Counted from the stretch's first letter, positions 1-8,637 are shown. The stretch: 24,161 nucleotides of DNA from Candidatus Baldrarchaeota archaeon (GCA_030587435.1 JAUQZC010000008.1:1-24161); one strand, 5' to 3'. Notes: generated by a model from the letters alone, not told the origin. Program-made: numbers and translations.

Positions 1-289
1 GAGAATATTTGTTAAGTTGAATCCCTAGATCTATGAAAAGCGGTATAATCTCAAATTTTAACTCTTTCTGTAAACCTTTAAGTATGTGAAGAAGAGCAAT
101 GCTATCCTTTCCACCACTAACACCAAGAAGAATTCTCTCCCCCTCCTGAATCATTCTGTACTTTTTTACAGTTTTGAATACCCTTTTCTCAAGATATTCC
201 ACAAAGTGTTTCTTGCATAGTGGAAGACCAGAGTATCTTATCGTCGTCGCAGCAAATTTGGAGCAAAATCTACAAAACTTATGTCGCAT
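1..289 (-). CDS. PP-loop tRNA-thiolation-like protein (TtcA/Ncs6 family), N-terminal part
   Basis: Only the first 96 codons lie in the window; the gene runs off the left edge. The ATG at 289 follows a strong GGAGGT Shine-Dalgarno (SD) site. The protein begins with a Cys motif, C6-x2-C9 then C25-x2-H28, which looks like the small zinc finger of the TtcA/Ncs6 (CTU1, TIGR00269-like) group. The ATP-pyrophosphatase PP-loop SGGKDS follows at residues 58-63, then a hydrophobic strand ending in PLFIDLG. Family members adenylate a tRNA base (C32 or U34) and replace its oxygen with sulfur. The combination of N-terminal zinc motif and PP-loop makes the family secure; the exact substrate (s2C32 or s2U34) cannot be read from this fragment. 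The upstream neighbour on the same strand is the frameshifted atpE, about 270 bases away, so it probably has its own promoter. Confidence 0.88.
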   Translation of the reverse strand, partial: MRHKFCRFCSKFAATTIRYSGLPLCKKHFVEYLEKRVFKTVKKYRMIQEGERILLGVSGGKDSIALLHILKGLQKELKFEIIPLFIDLGIQLNKYS

Positions 290-562
290 CTTAACCTCCA
301 ACCTTAATAATATCATCTACAAATAAATCCTACATTGTCCCCACCTTTAATTTTCTATCTTCTTATGAAATACAACATAATCATTTTAAAAAAGCAGGAA
401 GTACAGAATCGTCGGGATTTATAAGGATATTTGAACAAAAAGAGTAAGAAGATTAACCGAGACCCTAGTAATGTTTTACTATTGAAATAGGTTGAAAAAT
501 GTTGGAATATTGATCAAGCTAAGATGTTTTTGTAATTTAAGTTTTTAAGTTTAAAGACTAAT

Positions 563-1078
563 CTATGATCTAAGTATTGCTCCTCCAATACTTTTGACTT
601 TATTCTTTGAGATAACAATTGAGGTTGTTATTCTTGTTTGTTTTTCGACTTCTTTAGCTATTTTAGATAGATCTAGCCCTATATTTGTGTTTTCTAGTAA
701 AAGACCCTCCAAGTTACCCCACCTATCGTTATCGCGGCATCTTTGATCAAGTTTTCTAGAACCTTTTTATATTCTGGGGTTTGACAAAATCCCTTTAACC
801 TTTCTAGGGTTGTGTCGAAAACCTTTGATATAACTTCTTCTCCTTGCATTAAATGTCTTTAATCTAGCTTCTAGTTCTGCTTCCAATATTATACGGCGAG
901 CGCGAGTTTCTGCGTCTACTTTTCGTTTATTGATTATTTCATCAGCTTCTTTTTCGGCTTCCCTTTAGCTTCATCGAATATTTTTAGGCTTTCTCTTTCG
1001 CCTCTGTAATTATTTTTTCGGCTTTGCCTTCGCTTCATTAACGATTATTTCTTCGATTTTTTCTGTCTGCTCACCCAA
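563..1078 (-). pseudogene. atpE: V-type ATP synthase subunit E, frameshifted
   Basis: No single frame is open, but joining frames gives a near full-length subunit E of about 173 residues. It starts at a TTG (1078) with GEQTEKIEEIIVNEA, runs through a long Ala/Glu/Lys coiled coil, then a C-terminal domain with TPEYKKVLENLIKDAAITIG and a closing VKSIGGAILRS. Those are typical of the archaeal peripheral-stalk E subunit. About five shifts are needed, and each fits loss of one base, for example a G run shortened within the GGG motif. The usual last residues after the GG(A/V)I(L/V)R strand are missing. Subunit E pairs with H to form the stator stalk linking the catalytic head to subunit I. It sits just downstream of a similarly broken atpH. 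Either an intact copy exists elsewhere, or the frameshifts are sequence errors. Confidence 0.75.
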
Positions 1079-1118
1079 GTATTTCACGCTCCAACAATAG
1101 TGGTATGATTAATTTTAT

Positions 1119-1389
1119 TTACATCTTCGAGATTTTCCTTGTGTTAGTTTTTAGCTTTTCAGCGTTTTCTTCTGCTTTTTTGACCATATTTTTGCTTCTT
1201 CTGCCTTTGCCAAAATTTCTTTCCAAACTTTTCTGCTTCAATTTCGGCATTTTTAGCATCGCTTTTCTTACATTTTCTGCTTCTTTCTTTACTTGCCCAA
1301 CTATCTCTTCAGCCTTTTTCTCAGCTTCAGTAATTATCTCTTTTGCTTTTTTCAACCTCTGTTACGAATTCTACAACTTTACTAGCCAA
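1119..1389 (-). pseudogene. atpH: V-type ATP synthase subunit H (stalk coiled coil), frameshifted
   Basis: Joined frames give about 90 residues of almost pure coiled coil: ASKVVEFVTEVEKAKEIITE, then alternating EAEKKAEE and KKAEENAEK blocks. The length and composition match the short archaeal ATP synthase H (G-like) subunit, which forms the peripheral stalk with E. The start is a TTG at 1389, five bases after a GGGAG Shine-Dalgarno. One extra A in a six-A run breaks the frame near codon 14. Three further single-base losses, each in an A or T run, shift the frame and finally bring it back. The stop at 1119 lies about 40 bases before the atpE start, matching the common H-E order. A simple repetitive coiled coil alone would be weak evidence; the following E subunit makes the call. 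Confidence 0.62.
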
Positions 1390-1419
1390 TTTAACTCCCT
1401 GTAGTAAACTTTAATAGTG

Positions 1420-1431
1420 AAATTTTTAAGG
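1420..1431 (-). promoter_or_regulatory. Candidate TATA box for atpH-atpE
   Basis: On the minus strand this reads as a C-rich element followed by CTTAAAAATTT, centred about 36 bases upstream of the TTG start at 1389. This fits an archaeal BRE/TATA giving a very short leader just ahead of the GGGAG site. AT-rich context makes chance matches common. Confidence 0.3.
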
Positions 1432-1470
1432 GAAGTCGAGTACTAAAACCCCACCCTTTTAAGCATTAGG

Positions 1471-1485
1471 GCGAAAACTTTTTAG
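1471..1485 (+). promoter_or_regulatory. Candidate BRE/TATA box for the nuoJKLM operon
   Basis: The sequence GCGAAAACTTTTTAG resembles an archaeal BRE (purine/A-rich) plus TATA element, about 55 bases upstream of nuoJ. It lies in the 147-base divergent gap between atpH and nuoJ. No trace of an upstream nuo gene is seen, so the operon seems to begin here. Confidence 0.3.
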
Positions 1486-1536
1486 GTTACAATCATAATT
1501 AGGCAATGCACAAAGCGACAGCATATCAGGCGGGAT

Positions 1537-2088
1537 ATGGAAATGGGCTTGGAATTTGTTGAAGTTGCGTTAATTGTGTTTCTAATTATGTTTGCGCTCC
1601 TAGCCGTTGAACTAAAGAAATTAGTATATGCAGTTGCTTCTCTTGGCCTCATGAGCACAGTTTTGAGTATAATTTTTTACATACTCTACGCTCCTTACGT
1701 AGCAGTTATTAATCTTTTAGTATATGCTGGCGCCGTCATTGTGCTTTTCTTAGCAGTATTAAGCTTAATGAAGCCCGGTGAGGAAGAAGGGAAAGGAAAG
1801 ATGTACGATACTACCGTAGAGATTCTAGGAGGCGTTCTTTTTATAATTATAGCCGTCATTTTAGTGCAGATACTAATTACAAGTTATATTGGCATTCAGT
1901 TTGCCTATGGAAAGACTTTAAACTTACCTAGCTTAATACCTCCACAGATGCAAAGCATGTTGCAAAACGTTGCTGAGTCTACTTGGCGAGTAAGAGTGAT
2001 AGATGTTCTAATTCAAGCAATGGCTTTATTTGTAGCCGGTTTAGGTGTAGCTGTACTATTTAGAAGAGAAAGGAGAGAGGAAGAATGA
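1537..2088 (+). CDS. nuoJ: Complex I-like membrane subunit J (NuoJ/FpoJ)
   Basis: This 183-residue integral membrane protein has about five hydrophobic helices and matches NuoJ/ND6. The family's third-helix signature is visible as the stretch APYVAVINLLVYAGAVIVLF (residues about 50-70), where helix TM3 carries the pi-bulge linked to conformational coupling in complex I. The region after it (KPGEEEGKGKM) is the expected charged loop. The C-terminus is a basic/acidic tail. The start at 1537 lies just after GGCGGG; an ATG two codons in (1543) is possible. It overlaps nuoK by four bases (ATGA), so the two are translationally coupled. It heads an operon J-K-L-M-N-like on one strand. Electron-input subunits A-I are not in the window. 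Confidence 0.9.
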   Translation: MEMGLEFVEVALIVFLIMFALLAVELKKLVYAVASLGLMSTVLSIIFYILYAPYVAVINLLVYAGAVIVLFLAVLSLMKPGEEEGKGKMYDTTVEILGGVLFIIIAVILVQILITSYIGIQFAYGKTLNLPSLIPPQMQSMLQNVAESTWRVRVIDVLIQAMALFVAGLGVAVLFRRERREEE

Positions 2089-2393
2089 TAGGGTTGAATT
2101 GGTATCTGGCTGCATCTGCAATACTTTACTCGATAGGATTATATTGTTTAGCTACCAAAAGAAACCTTATTAAAATGATAATAGGCGTTGAGATATTGCT
2201 CAATGCCGCCCATCTAAACTTCATTGCCCTTAGTACAACGACTGCAGGATTAGATCCTTTGGCCCGTACTTATGTTATAGTTTCCATTGGTGTTGGGGCA
2301 GGAGTAATCGCTCTAGCGCTATCACTTACACTTCTCGTGTATCGACACTATGGAACTCTTGATGTTAGAAAGATGAGAAGATTAAAATGGTAG
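2085..2393 (+). CDS. nuoK: Complex I-like membrane subunit K (NuoK/ND4L)
   Basis: At 102 residues with three hydrophobic helices, it has the length and layout of NuoK. It aligns to the E. coli protein, as I recall it, without gaps. The helix-2 glutamate essential for proton transfer is present as E36 in IIGVEILLNAAHLNF. The second conserved glutamate of helix 3 (E72 in E. coli, motif AAAEAxIGLAL) is not: the aligned stretch reads VGAGVIALAL, with Ala at position 72. The start codon overlaps the end of nuoJ. nuoL follows after 15 bases with a GGAGGG Shine-Dalgarno. In complex I, NuoK and NuoJ link the quinone-proximal part to the antiporter-like subunits. The family call is firm; the missing Glu makes its proton path unusual. 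Confidence 0.9.
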   Translation: MIGLNWYLAASAILYSIGLYCLATKRNLIKMIIGVEILLNAAHLNFIALSTTTAGLDPLARTYVIVSIGVGAGVIALALSLTLLVYRHYGTLDVRKMRRLKW

Positions 2394-2408
2394 GAGGGCT
2401 GTTGAGCT

Positions 2409-4502
2409 ATGTTGCCTCTAGCACCGTGGCTATGTTGGGGTATTCCTGTAATAGGAGCCATTTTAACACCTTTATTAGCAAAAATTAACCATAAGGTAAG
2501 AGACTATGGAGCAGTTCTGTTCAGCATAGTCGGCTTTATATTTGGTCTTTCAATGATACCCGATATTTTTGCCGGAAAAGTAGTAAACTGGTTTACTGGC
2601 AAAGTGCTTGGCAGTATTCCCTACGAGTCAAAAGTGGTGTGGATTTCTGAATTAGGTATTGAAATGGGAGTTCTCGTTGACCCACTCAGTGTATTTATGG
2701 CAAACATTGCGGGCGGTCTTGGCGCCTTGATTATGGTGTACGCGCTAGGATACATGCATGGAGACCCAGACTTAACCAGATACTGGTTCTTCAAGAACTT
2801 CTTCATTGGAGGAATGGTTCTTCTAGTTATATCCAATAACTTCCTACAAATGTTTATAGGATGGGAAATCGTTGGACTATGTTCTTATGCCTTGATAGGT
2901 TTCTGGCATAAGAAGAAAGAACCTAGCCCAGTCCCAGACTATAAGACTGAGGGCGAATATAACGCCATGTGTGGAATGAAAGCTTTCATTACAACACGAG
3001 TAGGAGACGTAGCCCTCCTAATAGCGATATTAACAATATACGCTTCAACTCTGAGAACTGGGAACCCAACATTTAACTTTTTAGAGCTTAGAGAACAGGT
3101 GGAATGGGTAAGGCTACTTGCAGCAAATGGATTACTAATACCTACGATAATTTTACTTTTTGGTGGACCAGTAGGTAAGAGCGCTCAATTCCCACTACAT
3201 GTATGGTTGCCTGAAGCTATGGCAGGTCCAACAACAGTTTCCGCACTCATACATGCTGCAACAATGGTAAAGGCTGGTGTTTACTTAGTTGCCCGAGCAC
3301 TACCAATATTTGTTGAAGTGTTCGAAGCAACTAACCTTACAAACGCTTTATGCACATTTTCATTGGTAGTTGCATGCATAGGTGCTTTTACAGCTTTTCT
3401 AGCTGCAACGATGGGAATGGTAGCAAGGGAAGTTAAAAAAGTATTAGCTTACTCAACAATTTCACAGATAGGGTACATGATGCTTGCGCTTGGAATAGGA
3501 GGGTTAACAGGTTATGTTGCTGGAGAAATAGCTGAAGGATACTACGCTGGAACATTCCACTTAATGTCACATGCAGTTTTCAAAGCTCTCTTGTTCCTTT
3601 CAGCTGGCGCCATTTTACATGCTACCGAAACAAAAGACATGTTCGAAATGGGCGGATTAAAACAATATATGCCAATAACCTACAAGTGTATGTTTATAGG
3701 TGCATTGTCACTTGCTGGTATACCCCCCTTCAGTGGCTTCTGGTCAAAAGAATCAATATTTGATGCTGCATGGGTCTTAGCAGAAGAAGCTTACCAACAT
3801 GGCTATGCAATTATCGGTGCAACTGGCTACATTCTATTATTTATAGCAGTGATAACTGCTGCAATGACACTATTCTACAGTATTAGACTAATAGCCATAA
3901 TATTCATATGGCCTGAAAGTGAGTACATTAAGGAAAGAAAGCGCAGAGGAGAACACATACATGAAGCTCCTCCGGTGATGTGGGTTCCATTGGCTGTTTT
4001 AGCTACTGTATCGGTCATAGGCGGCTTACTTGCCCCAGCATTCCAAGTATTTATACTAAAAGGTTGGGAAAGAGCAGATGTTCATGCTTCATTTGAAATC
4101 CTTGTAAAAACTGTAACATCTCCGACGATTTTCATGACATTGGGTGCACTTGCTCTGGGAGGAATTCCTGCATACTACTTCTACTGGAGCCGCAAAATAG
4201 ATCCAGGAGAATTCTTAGAAAAACATGGATTCTTCTGGGCTGTACATAGCTTCTTCTACAATAGATGGCATATTAATGATTTCTATATGAAAGTGATTGT
4301 TGGAGGTTTCATAAAACTTAGCAACGCAGTTTACAAGTTCTTTGATCAAGCTATAATTGATAGATTTAACTACGCGTTAGCATGGGTTGTACGTAGCTTC
4401 AGTCAAGCGTTTAGAAAAACACATACTGGCGATTTAAACTATAATATGATTGCTGCAATGCTGGGCATAATTGCAATACTACTACTATTACTCTTCGGAT
4501 AA
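2409..4502 (+). CDS. nuoL: Complex I-like antiporter subunit L (NuoL/ND5)
   Basis: The 697-residue length and sequence are those of NuoL/ND5, the distal proton-pumping subunit. The key TM5 glutamate is E153 (FIGWEIVGLCSYALIGFW). The TM7 lysine is K257 in GKSAQFPLHVWLPEA, followed by the family signature GPTTVSALIHAATMVKAGVYL. A second lysine helix (KKVLAYSTISQIGYMMLALG) and the PPFSGFWSKE loop also match. The C-terminal third extends well beyond the 14-helix antiporter core and ends in a final hydrophobic helix. This fits the long amphipathic lateral helix and anchor unique to the L type, so it is L rather than an Mrp or hydrogenase antiporter. A GGAGGG site precedes the ATG. nuoM follows after 12 bases with its own GGAGGG. 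Confidence 0.95.
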   Translation: MLPLAPWLCWGIPVIGAILTPLLAKINHKVRDYGAVLFSIVGFIFGLSMIPDIFAGKVVNWFTGKVLGSIPYESKVVWISELGIEMGVLVDPLSVFMANIAGGLGALIMVYALGYMHGDPDLTRYWFFKNFFIGGMVLLVISNNFLQMFIGWEIVGLCSYALIGFWHKKKEPSPVPDYKTEGEYNAMCGMKAFITTRVGDVALLIAILTIYASTLRTGNPTFNFLELREQVEWVRLLAANGLLIPTIILLFGGPVGKSAQFPLHVWLPEAMAGPTTVSALIHAATMVKAGVYLVARALPIFVEVFEATNLTNALCTFSLVVACIGAFTAFLAATMGMVAREVKKVLAYSTISQIGYMMLALGIGGLTGYVAGEIAEGYYAGTFHLMSHAVFKALLFLSAGAILHATETKDMFEMGGLKQYMPITYKCMFIGALSLAGIPPFSGFWSKESIFDAAWVLAEEAYQHGYAIIGATGYILLFIAVITAAMTLFYSIRLIAIIFIWPESEYIKERKRRGEHIHEAPPVMWVPLAVLATVSVIGGLLAPAFQVFILKGWERADVHASFEILVKTVTSPTIFMTLGALALGGIPAYYFYWSRKIDPGEFLEKHGFFWAVHSFFYNRWHINDFYMKVIVGGFIKLSNAVYKFFDQAIIDRFNYALAWVVRSFSQAFRKTHTGDLNYNMIAAMLGIIAILLLLLFG

Positions 4503-4514
4503 GGAGGGAAAAGA

Positions 4515-6035
4515 ATGAGTGGCCCGCTTTTAATCATGATTGTGTTGCTTGTTGTTGGTGCACCAATAGTTTATGCTGTAGGTAAGCGGTCAACAAAAGC
4601 TGCTGGATGGCTAGCGTTTATTTTCTCGCTGATATCCCTAGCAATATTTTCACTATCTGTGGTACCTGTAGTCCTTAAAGAAAACTTATACGTCGAGACA
4701 TATACATGGGCTGAAATGTTTGGCGCACCATTCCTAACCTTTGGGTTACGAGCAGATAACCTAAGTACTCCCATCGTAGGGATGATATTACTATTATGCA
4801 CACTTGCAACACTTTATTCCATAGAGTACATGTCACGTGAACATAACCAGGAACTTTACTTTGCACTTTTGCTTCTATACATAGCAGGTATGGTTGGTGT
4901 TGTTCTAGCAACAAACTTGGTTCAATTCTACATATTCTGGGAAATAATGTTAATTCCATCATGGTTACTGGTTGCCCACTGGGGTACGTCCGAAAAAGCC
5001 CAGTTAATAGCTTTTAAATATTTCATGTTCACCCATTTAGGTGCTATATGTATAATTTTAGGCATCGCAGCCACATGGAGTCTTACAGCAACATTCGATT
5101 TATATGCAACAGAAATGGTCAGCGGTATAGCGGCAGCTCCAGCTTCAACTCTTAAACTGATAGTGGCTCTCTTTATGCTAGGTTTCGCAGTGAAAATGGC
5201 GTTATTTCCGTTACATAGCTGGTTGCCAGATACTTATTCAGAAGCCCCAACCCCCATAAGTGTTATTCTTTCAGGTGTTATGAGTGAATGTGGAGTCTAC
5301 GCAATTGCTAGAATCCTTCTAACATTCTTCGGGACGACATTTGTTATATACACCACTGCCTTCATGACAATAGCAGTTATAACAATGATCTATGGTGGCG
5401 TACTAGCCCTAGCTCAAAAAGACTTTAAGAGAATGCTAGCATATTCAAGTATATCTCAAATGGGCTACATGTTCTTAGGGTTAGCATCGGCTACAGCAAC
5501 CGGAATAAGTGGTTCAATGTTTCATATCGTAAATCATGCAATAAGTAAAGGTCTTCTCTTCATGGTCGCAGGAGTTCTGATGCATCAAATCGATCAAATA
5601 AAGGGCAGAGATATGGATAAGCTTGGAGGACTAGCTGGGAAAATGCCAATAACCGCGACAATAACATTGATAGCTGGGTTATCCATGGTTGGCGTACCGC
5701 CTCTCAGCGGGTTCGTTAGTGAAGTCTTAATATTTGCAGGTGCCTTTATAGCTGCATCTAGAGCTGGGTCTTGGAGTATACCAATGTTGATACTTGCAGT
5801 GATAGCTGTGATATCCACCGTCATAACAGCTGGCTATATCCTCTGGATGATAAGAAAAGTGTTCTTCGGCCCACCGAGAGAAGAGTTTGAAAACGTCAAG
5901 GAACCTCCTCTTACTATGTTGGCGCCCATGGCTCTTCTGGCTTTCCTTGCAATACTGTTAGGTTTCTACCCTGATCTTGTATTAAGAATGTTAGTTCCAG
6001 CTGCTGAAGAAATAGAAAAATTGATCGGTGGTTAA
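4515..6035 (+). CDS. nuoM: Complex I-like antiporter subunit M (NuoM/ND4)
   Basis: The 506-residue, roughly 14-helix protein belongs to the antiporter-like family and has the usual NuoM length. The TM5 glutamate is E143 (FYIFWEIMLIPSWLLVAHWG). The TM7 lysine is K227 in GFAVKMALFPLHSWLPD, followed by TYSEAPTPISVILSGVMSE. That last region resembles NuoM (EAPT) but has MSECGVY where KMGTYG is more usual. The second lysine helix is KDFKRMLAYSSISQMGYMFL. Motif GVPPLSGFVSE precedes the late helices. It would translocate protons or sodium ions across the membrane. It ends one base before the preferred start of the next antiporter gene, whose Shine-Dalgarno GGTGG lies inside the last codons of this gene. 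Confidence 0.92.
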   Translation: MSGPLLIMIVLLVVGAPIVYAVGKRSTKAAGWLAFIFSLISLAIFSLSVVPVVLKENLYVETYTWAEMFGAPFLTFGLRADNLSTPIVGMILLLCTLATLYSIEYMSREHNQELYFALLLLYIAGMVGVVLATNLVQFYIFWEIMLIPSWLLVAHWGTSEKAQLIAFKYFMFTHLGAICIILGIAATWSLTATFDLYATEMVSGIAAAPASTLKLIVALFMLGFAVKMALFPLHSWLPDTYSEAPTPISVILSGVMSECGVYAIARILLTFFGTTFVIYTTAFMTIAVITMIYGGVLALAQKDFKRMLAYSSISQMGYMFLGLASATATGISGSMFHIVNHAISKGLLFMVAGVLMHQIDQIKGRDMDKLGGLAGKMPITATITLIAGLSMVGVPPLSGFVSEVLIFAGAFIAASRAGSWSIPMLILAVIAVISTVITAGYILWMIRKVFFGPPREEFENVKEPPLTMLAPMALLAFLAILLGFYPDLVLRMLVPAAEEIEKLIGG

Positions 6036-6036
6036 A

Positions 6037-7530
6037 ATGATGCAGGAAATATTATACCCCTTATTAATACCATTTTTAGGTGCTATTGCAATCCCACTAC
6101 TCAGTATAATCTTGAGGAAAATGGGCATTGAAAGGGCCAGAGATTACATTGCAGCAGTGATAGCATTGGGAAATATAGTATCGGTAGTGAATCTCTACCA
6201 GACTGTTTCCACACAAGGTACAATCACGTTTTATCTATTTGAGCCTCCTACAGGAGCTTGTCTTAGGGTTGATATGTTAAGTTGGTTTATGTCTTTTGTC
6301 TTCAGCAATTTAGGTTTTCTAGTAACGATATACAGTATTGCATATATGGAGAAGGATACTGGACTCGACAAATATTATGCGCTTCTATTGGCTCTAATCG
6401 GTGGAATGAATTTAGTAGTATATGCTGGAGATCTGTTTACACTCTTTGTTGCTTGGGAGTTAATGAGCTTATCAAGTTACACGCTTGTTTCGTTCCGAAA
6501 AGAAACATGGGAACCTGTGGAAGCAGGCTTCAAATACCTTGTAATGTCAGCTTTTGGCTCCGCTACCATACTTTATGCAATATCACTCATATATGGGCTT
6601 ACTGGAACACTTAATTTCGAAGCTTTACATCAAGCTTTACTAAGTGCAGAAACAAATCCATCCCTATACATTATAATAGGTATGCTAGTGATAGGCTTTG
6701 GGGTTAAAGCATCGATAGTACCATTGCACACTTGGCTACCAGATGCGCATCCAGCTGCACCCAGCTCAATTAGCGCTATGTTATCGGGAGTAGTCATTAA
6801 GAATGGTGTATATGGTATCTTACGTATCTTACTTCTCGCCTTTCCAGTTACAGTGTTGGATTATGGAACAATAATTGCTGCTTTCGCGGTTTTAACCATG
6901 ACCGTGGGCAACGTAATGGCACTGCTTCAAGAAGACATCAAAAGATTGTTAGCATATTCCAGCATAGTGAACATAGGGTATATTTTTGCAGGTTTATCTG
7001 TGGGGATGATGAATGGCGTAGGTGAAGCAGCAGCTACAATAGGTGTGGCTGGAGGGCTTCTCCACATACTTAACCATTCCATAATGAAGGGGATGTTATT
7101 CCTTTGTGCAGGGGCTTTCATTCACGAGTTAGGTACCAGAAACTTGGATGAGCTTAAAGGTATAGGACGTAAGATGCCTGTTACTGCGTTCTGCTTCTTT
7201 ATAGGATGTTTAGCTATTGCAGGAGTTCCAGGGCTAAATGGATTTGTTTCAAAGTTTATGATAATATGGGGAGCTGTTGAGGGCAAACAGCTGGTGCTTG
7301 CAGCTTTAACTCTTATTAACAGCGCTTTCTCGGTGGTCTATTATTTGCGATTGATACACATCATAATATTTGCTGAACCAAGGAAGGAAATGGAACATGT
7401 AAGTGAAGCTCCGCTGTCCATATTGATACCCTTAGTTATCCTGACTATTCAGATAATCTTCATAGGTATTTGGTGGAAACCGGCGGTAGAAATTGTTGAG
7501 AAGGCGGCAGAAGCTGTACTCAAAATGTAA
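6037..7530 (+). CDS. Third antiporter-like subunit, in the nuoN position but HyfB/MbhH/MrpD-like
   Basis: This 497-residue membrane protein fills the N slot of the operon. It has the family's TM5 Glu (E141 in LFVAWELMSLSSYTLVSF) and TM7 Lys (K224 in GFGVKASIVPLHTWLPD). The stretch after the lysine, AHPAAPSSISAMLSGVVIKN, is the form seen in hydrogenase-type antiporters (HyfB, MbhH, MrpD). NuoN normally has PDVYEGAPTPVTAF instead. WELMSLSSY also fits that group better. Later motifs DIKRLLAYSSIVNIGYIFAG and VPGLNGFVSKF are typical for the superfamily. I chose the ATG at 6037, five bases after GGTGG and one base after the nuoM stop. A GTG at 6028 overlaps nuoM and is less likely. An automatic pipeline may well label it NuoN. 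Confidence 0.85.
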   Translation: MMQEILYPLLIPFLGAIAIPLLSIILRKMGIERARDYIAAVIALGNIVSVVNLYQTVSTQGTITFYLFEPPTGACLRVDMLSWFMSFVFSNLGFLVTIYSIAYMEKDTGLDKYYALLLALIGGMNLVVYAGDLFTLFVAWELMSLSSYTLVSFRKETWEPVEAGFKYLVMSAFGSATILYAISLIYGLTGTLNFEALHQALLSAETNPSLYIIIGMLVIGFGVKASIVPLHTWLPDAHPAAPSSISAMLSGVVIKNGVYGILRILLLAFPVTVLDYGTIIAAFAVLTMTVGNVMALLQEDIKRLLAYSSIVNIGYIFAGLSVGMMNGVGEAAATIGVAGGLLHILNHSIMKGMLFLCAGAFIHELGTRNLDELKGIGRKMPVTAFCFFIGCLAIAGVPGLNGFVSKFMIIWGAVEGKQLVLAALTLINSAFSVVYYLRLIHIIIFAEPRKEMEHVSEAPLSILIPLVILTIQIIFIGIWWKPAVEIVEKAAEAVLKM

Positions 7531-7572
7531 CATTTTTAATTCCTATTATTTTCTTTAGTACGGTGAAGAAAA

Positions 7573-8637
7573 GTGAGTAGTGTAGCGAAATATGCTTATA
7601 TAAATGCGAAAGTCGGAGGAATGATGGGTAGATTACTTACCAAGGAAGCTATAGATTCTTTGATTGGTGCTGAGAGTTTCCAAACCATGGTAAGACTATT
7701 GGAGCAAAGCCCTTACGGTCCAAGACTAGCTGAGCTACCTTTTGAAGAAATAAATTCAAGAAGTCTAGATAGGGTTTTCTCCGAAGACTTTATAGAAGCT
7801 TTTAATGCTGTTTACAGGTCTTCTCCTAACAAAGTACGGACATTCCTAGATAATGTACGGATGAAATTTGAGGCTAGGACACTTAAGACTCTTATAAGGG
7901 TTAAGGTTGCAAATTTACCGTTAGAAGAAGCTATGCGATATGTAATACCTGTTGGTACTCTTACGATGGATTTATGTGAGGAATTGTTAAGGAAGAAGAA
8001 TTTAAGAGAAATGGTTGATGCTATTCCAATTAAAATCTTTAAGGAAGCTATAAAAGAAAAATGGAGATATTACGAAGAAACTGAAAACATCTTCCCTCTT
8101 GAGGTAGCTATTGATAAAACAGCTTTCGAAGAAATATGGAGATATATTGAGGATAACATGAAGGGTGTGGATAAACAAGCAGCAGAACGTGTAGTAGGAA
8201 CCGAAATAGATACAATAAACATTAAGATAATATTGAGAGGAAAGTCTTTAGATCTTAATCCCTCCACTATTCAAGACTTTTTACTGAAAGCGAAATATAA
8301 ATTAAAGAAAGAGGCCGTGGAAAGAAGTTTATACACGAGAAACATTACAGAAGCTGCCGAGGCACTGGCAGTTTATCCCTATGAAACCGTTATGCATAGA
8401 GCCTTAAGAATGTATGAAGAAGAGAAGTCTTTAACAGCTTTCGAAGTAGAACTTGATAAACTTGTTTACGATGTAAGCAGGAAAGTAGGGCTTGGATATC
8501 CATTCCAGATAGGTACTATACTGTGTTATCTCAACTTAAAATGGTTTGAGATAAAGAACTTAAAAACAATAGTTGTAGGGAAAGAAGAGAAAATTATACC
8601 ACTACACATAAGGAAATACTTAATATATGGAGAATAA
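7573..8637 (+). CDS. atpC: V-type ATP synthase subunit C
   Basis: The 354-residue soluble, mostly helical protein matches archaeal subunit C (relative of eukaryotic V-ATPase d/AC39). This is the funnel that joins central-stalk subunits D/F to the proteolipid ring. Family features are the N-terminal YAYINAKVGGMMGRLL, the repeated three-fold helical layout with EARTLKTLIRVK and EIDTINIKIILRGK, and the closing GYPFQIGTILCYLNLKWFEIKNLKTIVVGK. The start is a GTG at 7573 with GGTGA six bases upstream. It lies 42 bases after the antiporter gene on the same strand, with no clear terminator between, so it may be co-transcribed with the nuo genes. Subunits D, F, A and B, its usual partners, are not in the window. 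Confidence 0.93.
   Translation: MSSVAKYAYINAKVGGMMGRLLTKEAIDSLIGAESFQTMVRLLEQSPYGPRLAELPFEEINSRSLDRVFSEDFIEAFNAVYRSSPNKVRTFLDNVRMKFEARTLKTLIRVKVANLPLEEAMRYVIPVGTLTMDLCEELLRKKNLREMVDAIPIKIFKEAIKEKWRYYEETENIFPLEVAIDKTAFEEIWRYIEDNMKGVDKQAAERVVGTEIDTINIKIILRGKSLDLNPSTIQDFLLKAKYKLKKEAVERSLYTRNITEAAEALAVYPYETVMHRALRMYEEEKSLTAFEVELDKLVYDVSRKVGLGYPFQIGTILCYLNLKWFEIKNLKTIVVGKEEKIIPLHIRKYLIYGE

Noticed and set aside
1105..1404. Plus-strand frame of 99 residues rich in Phe/Ser
   Set aside because: It is the antisense shadow of the atpH coiled coil; the Phe/Leu/Ser bias is what the complement of Lys/Glu/Ala codons gives.
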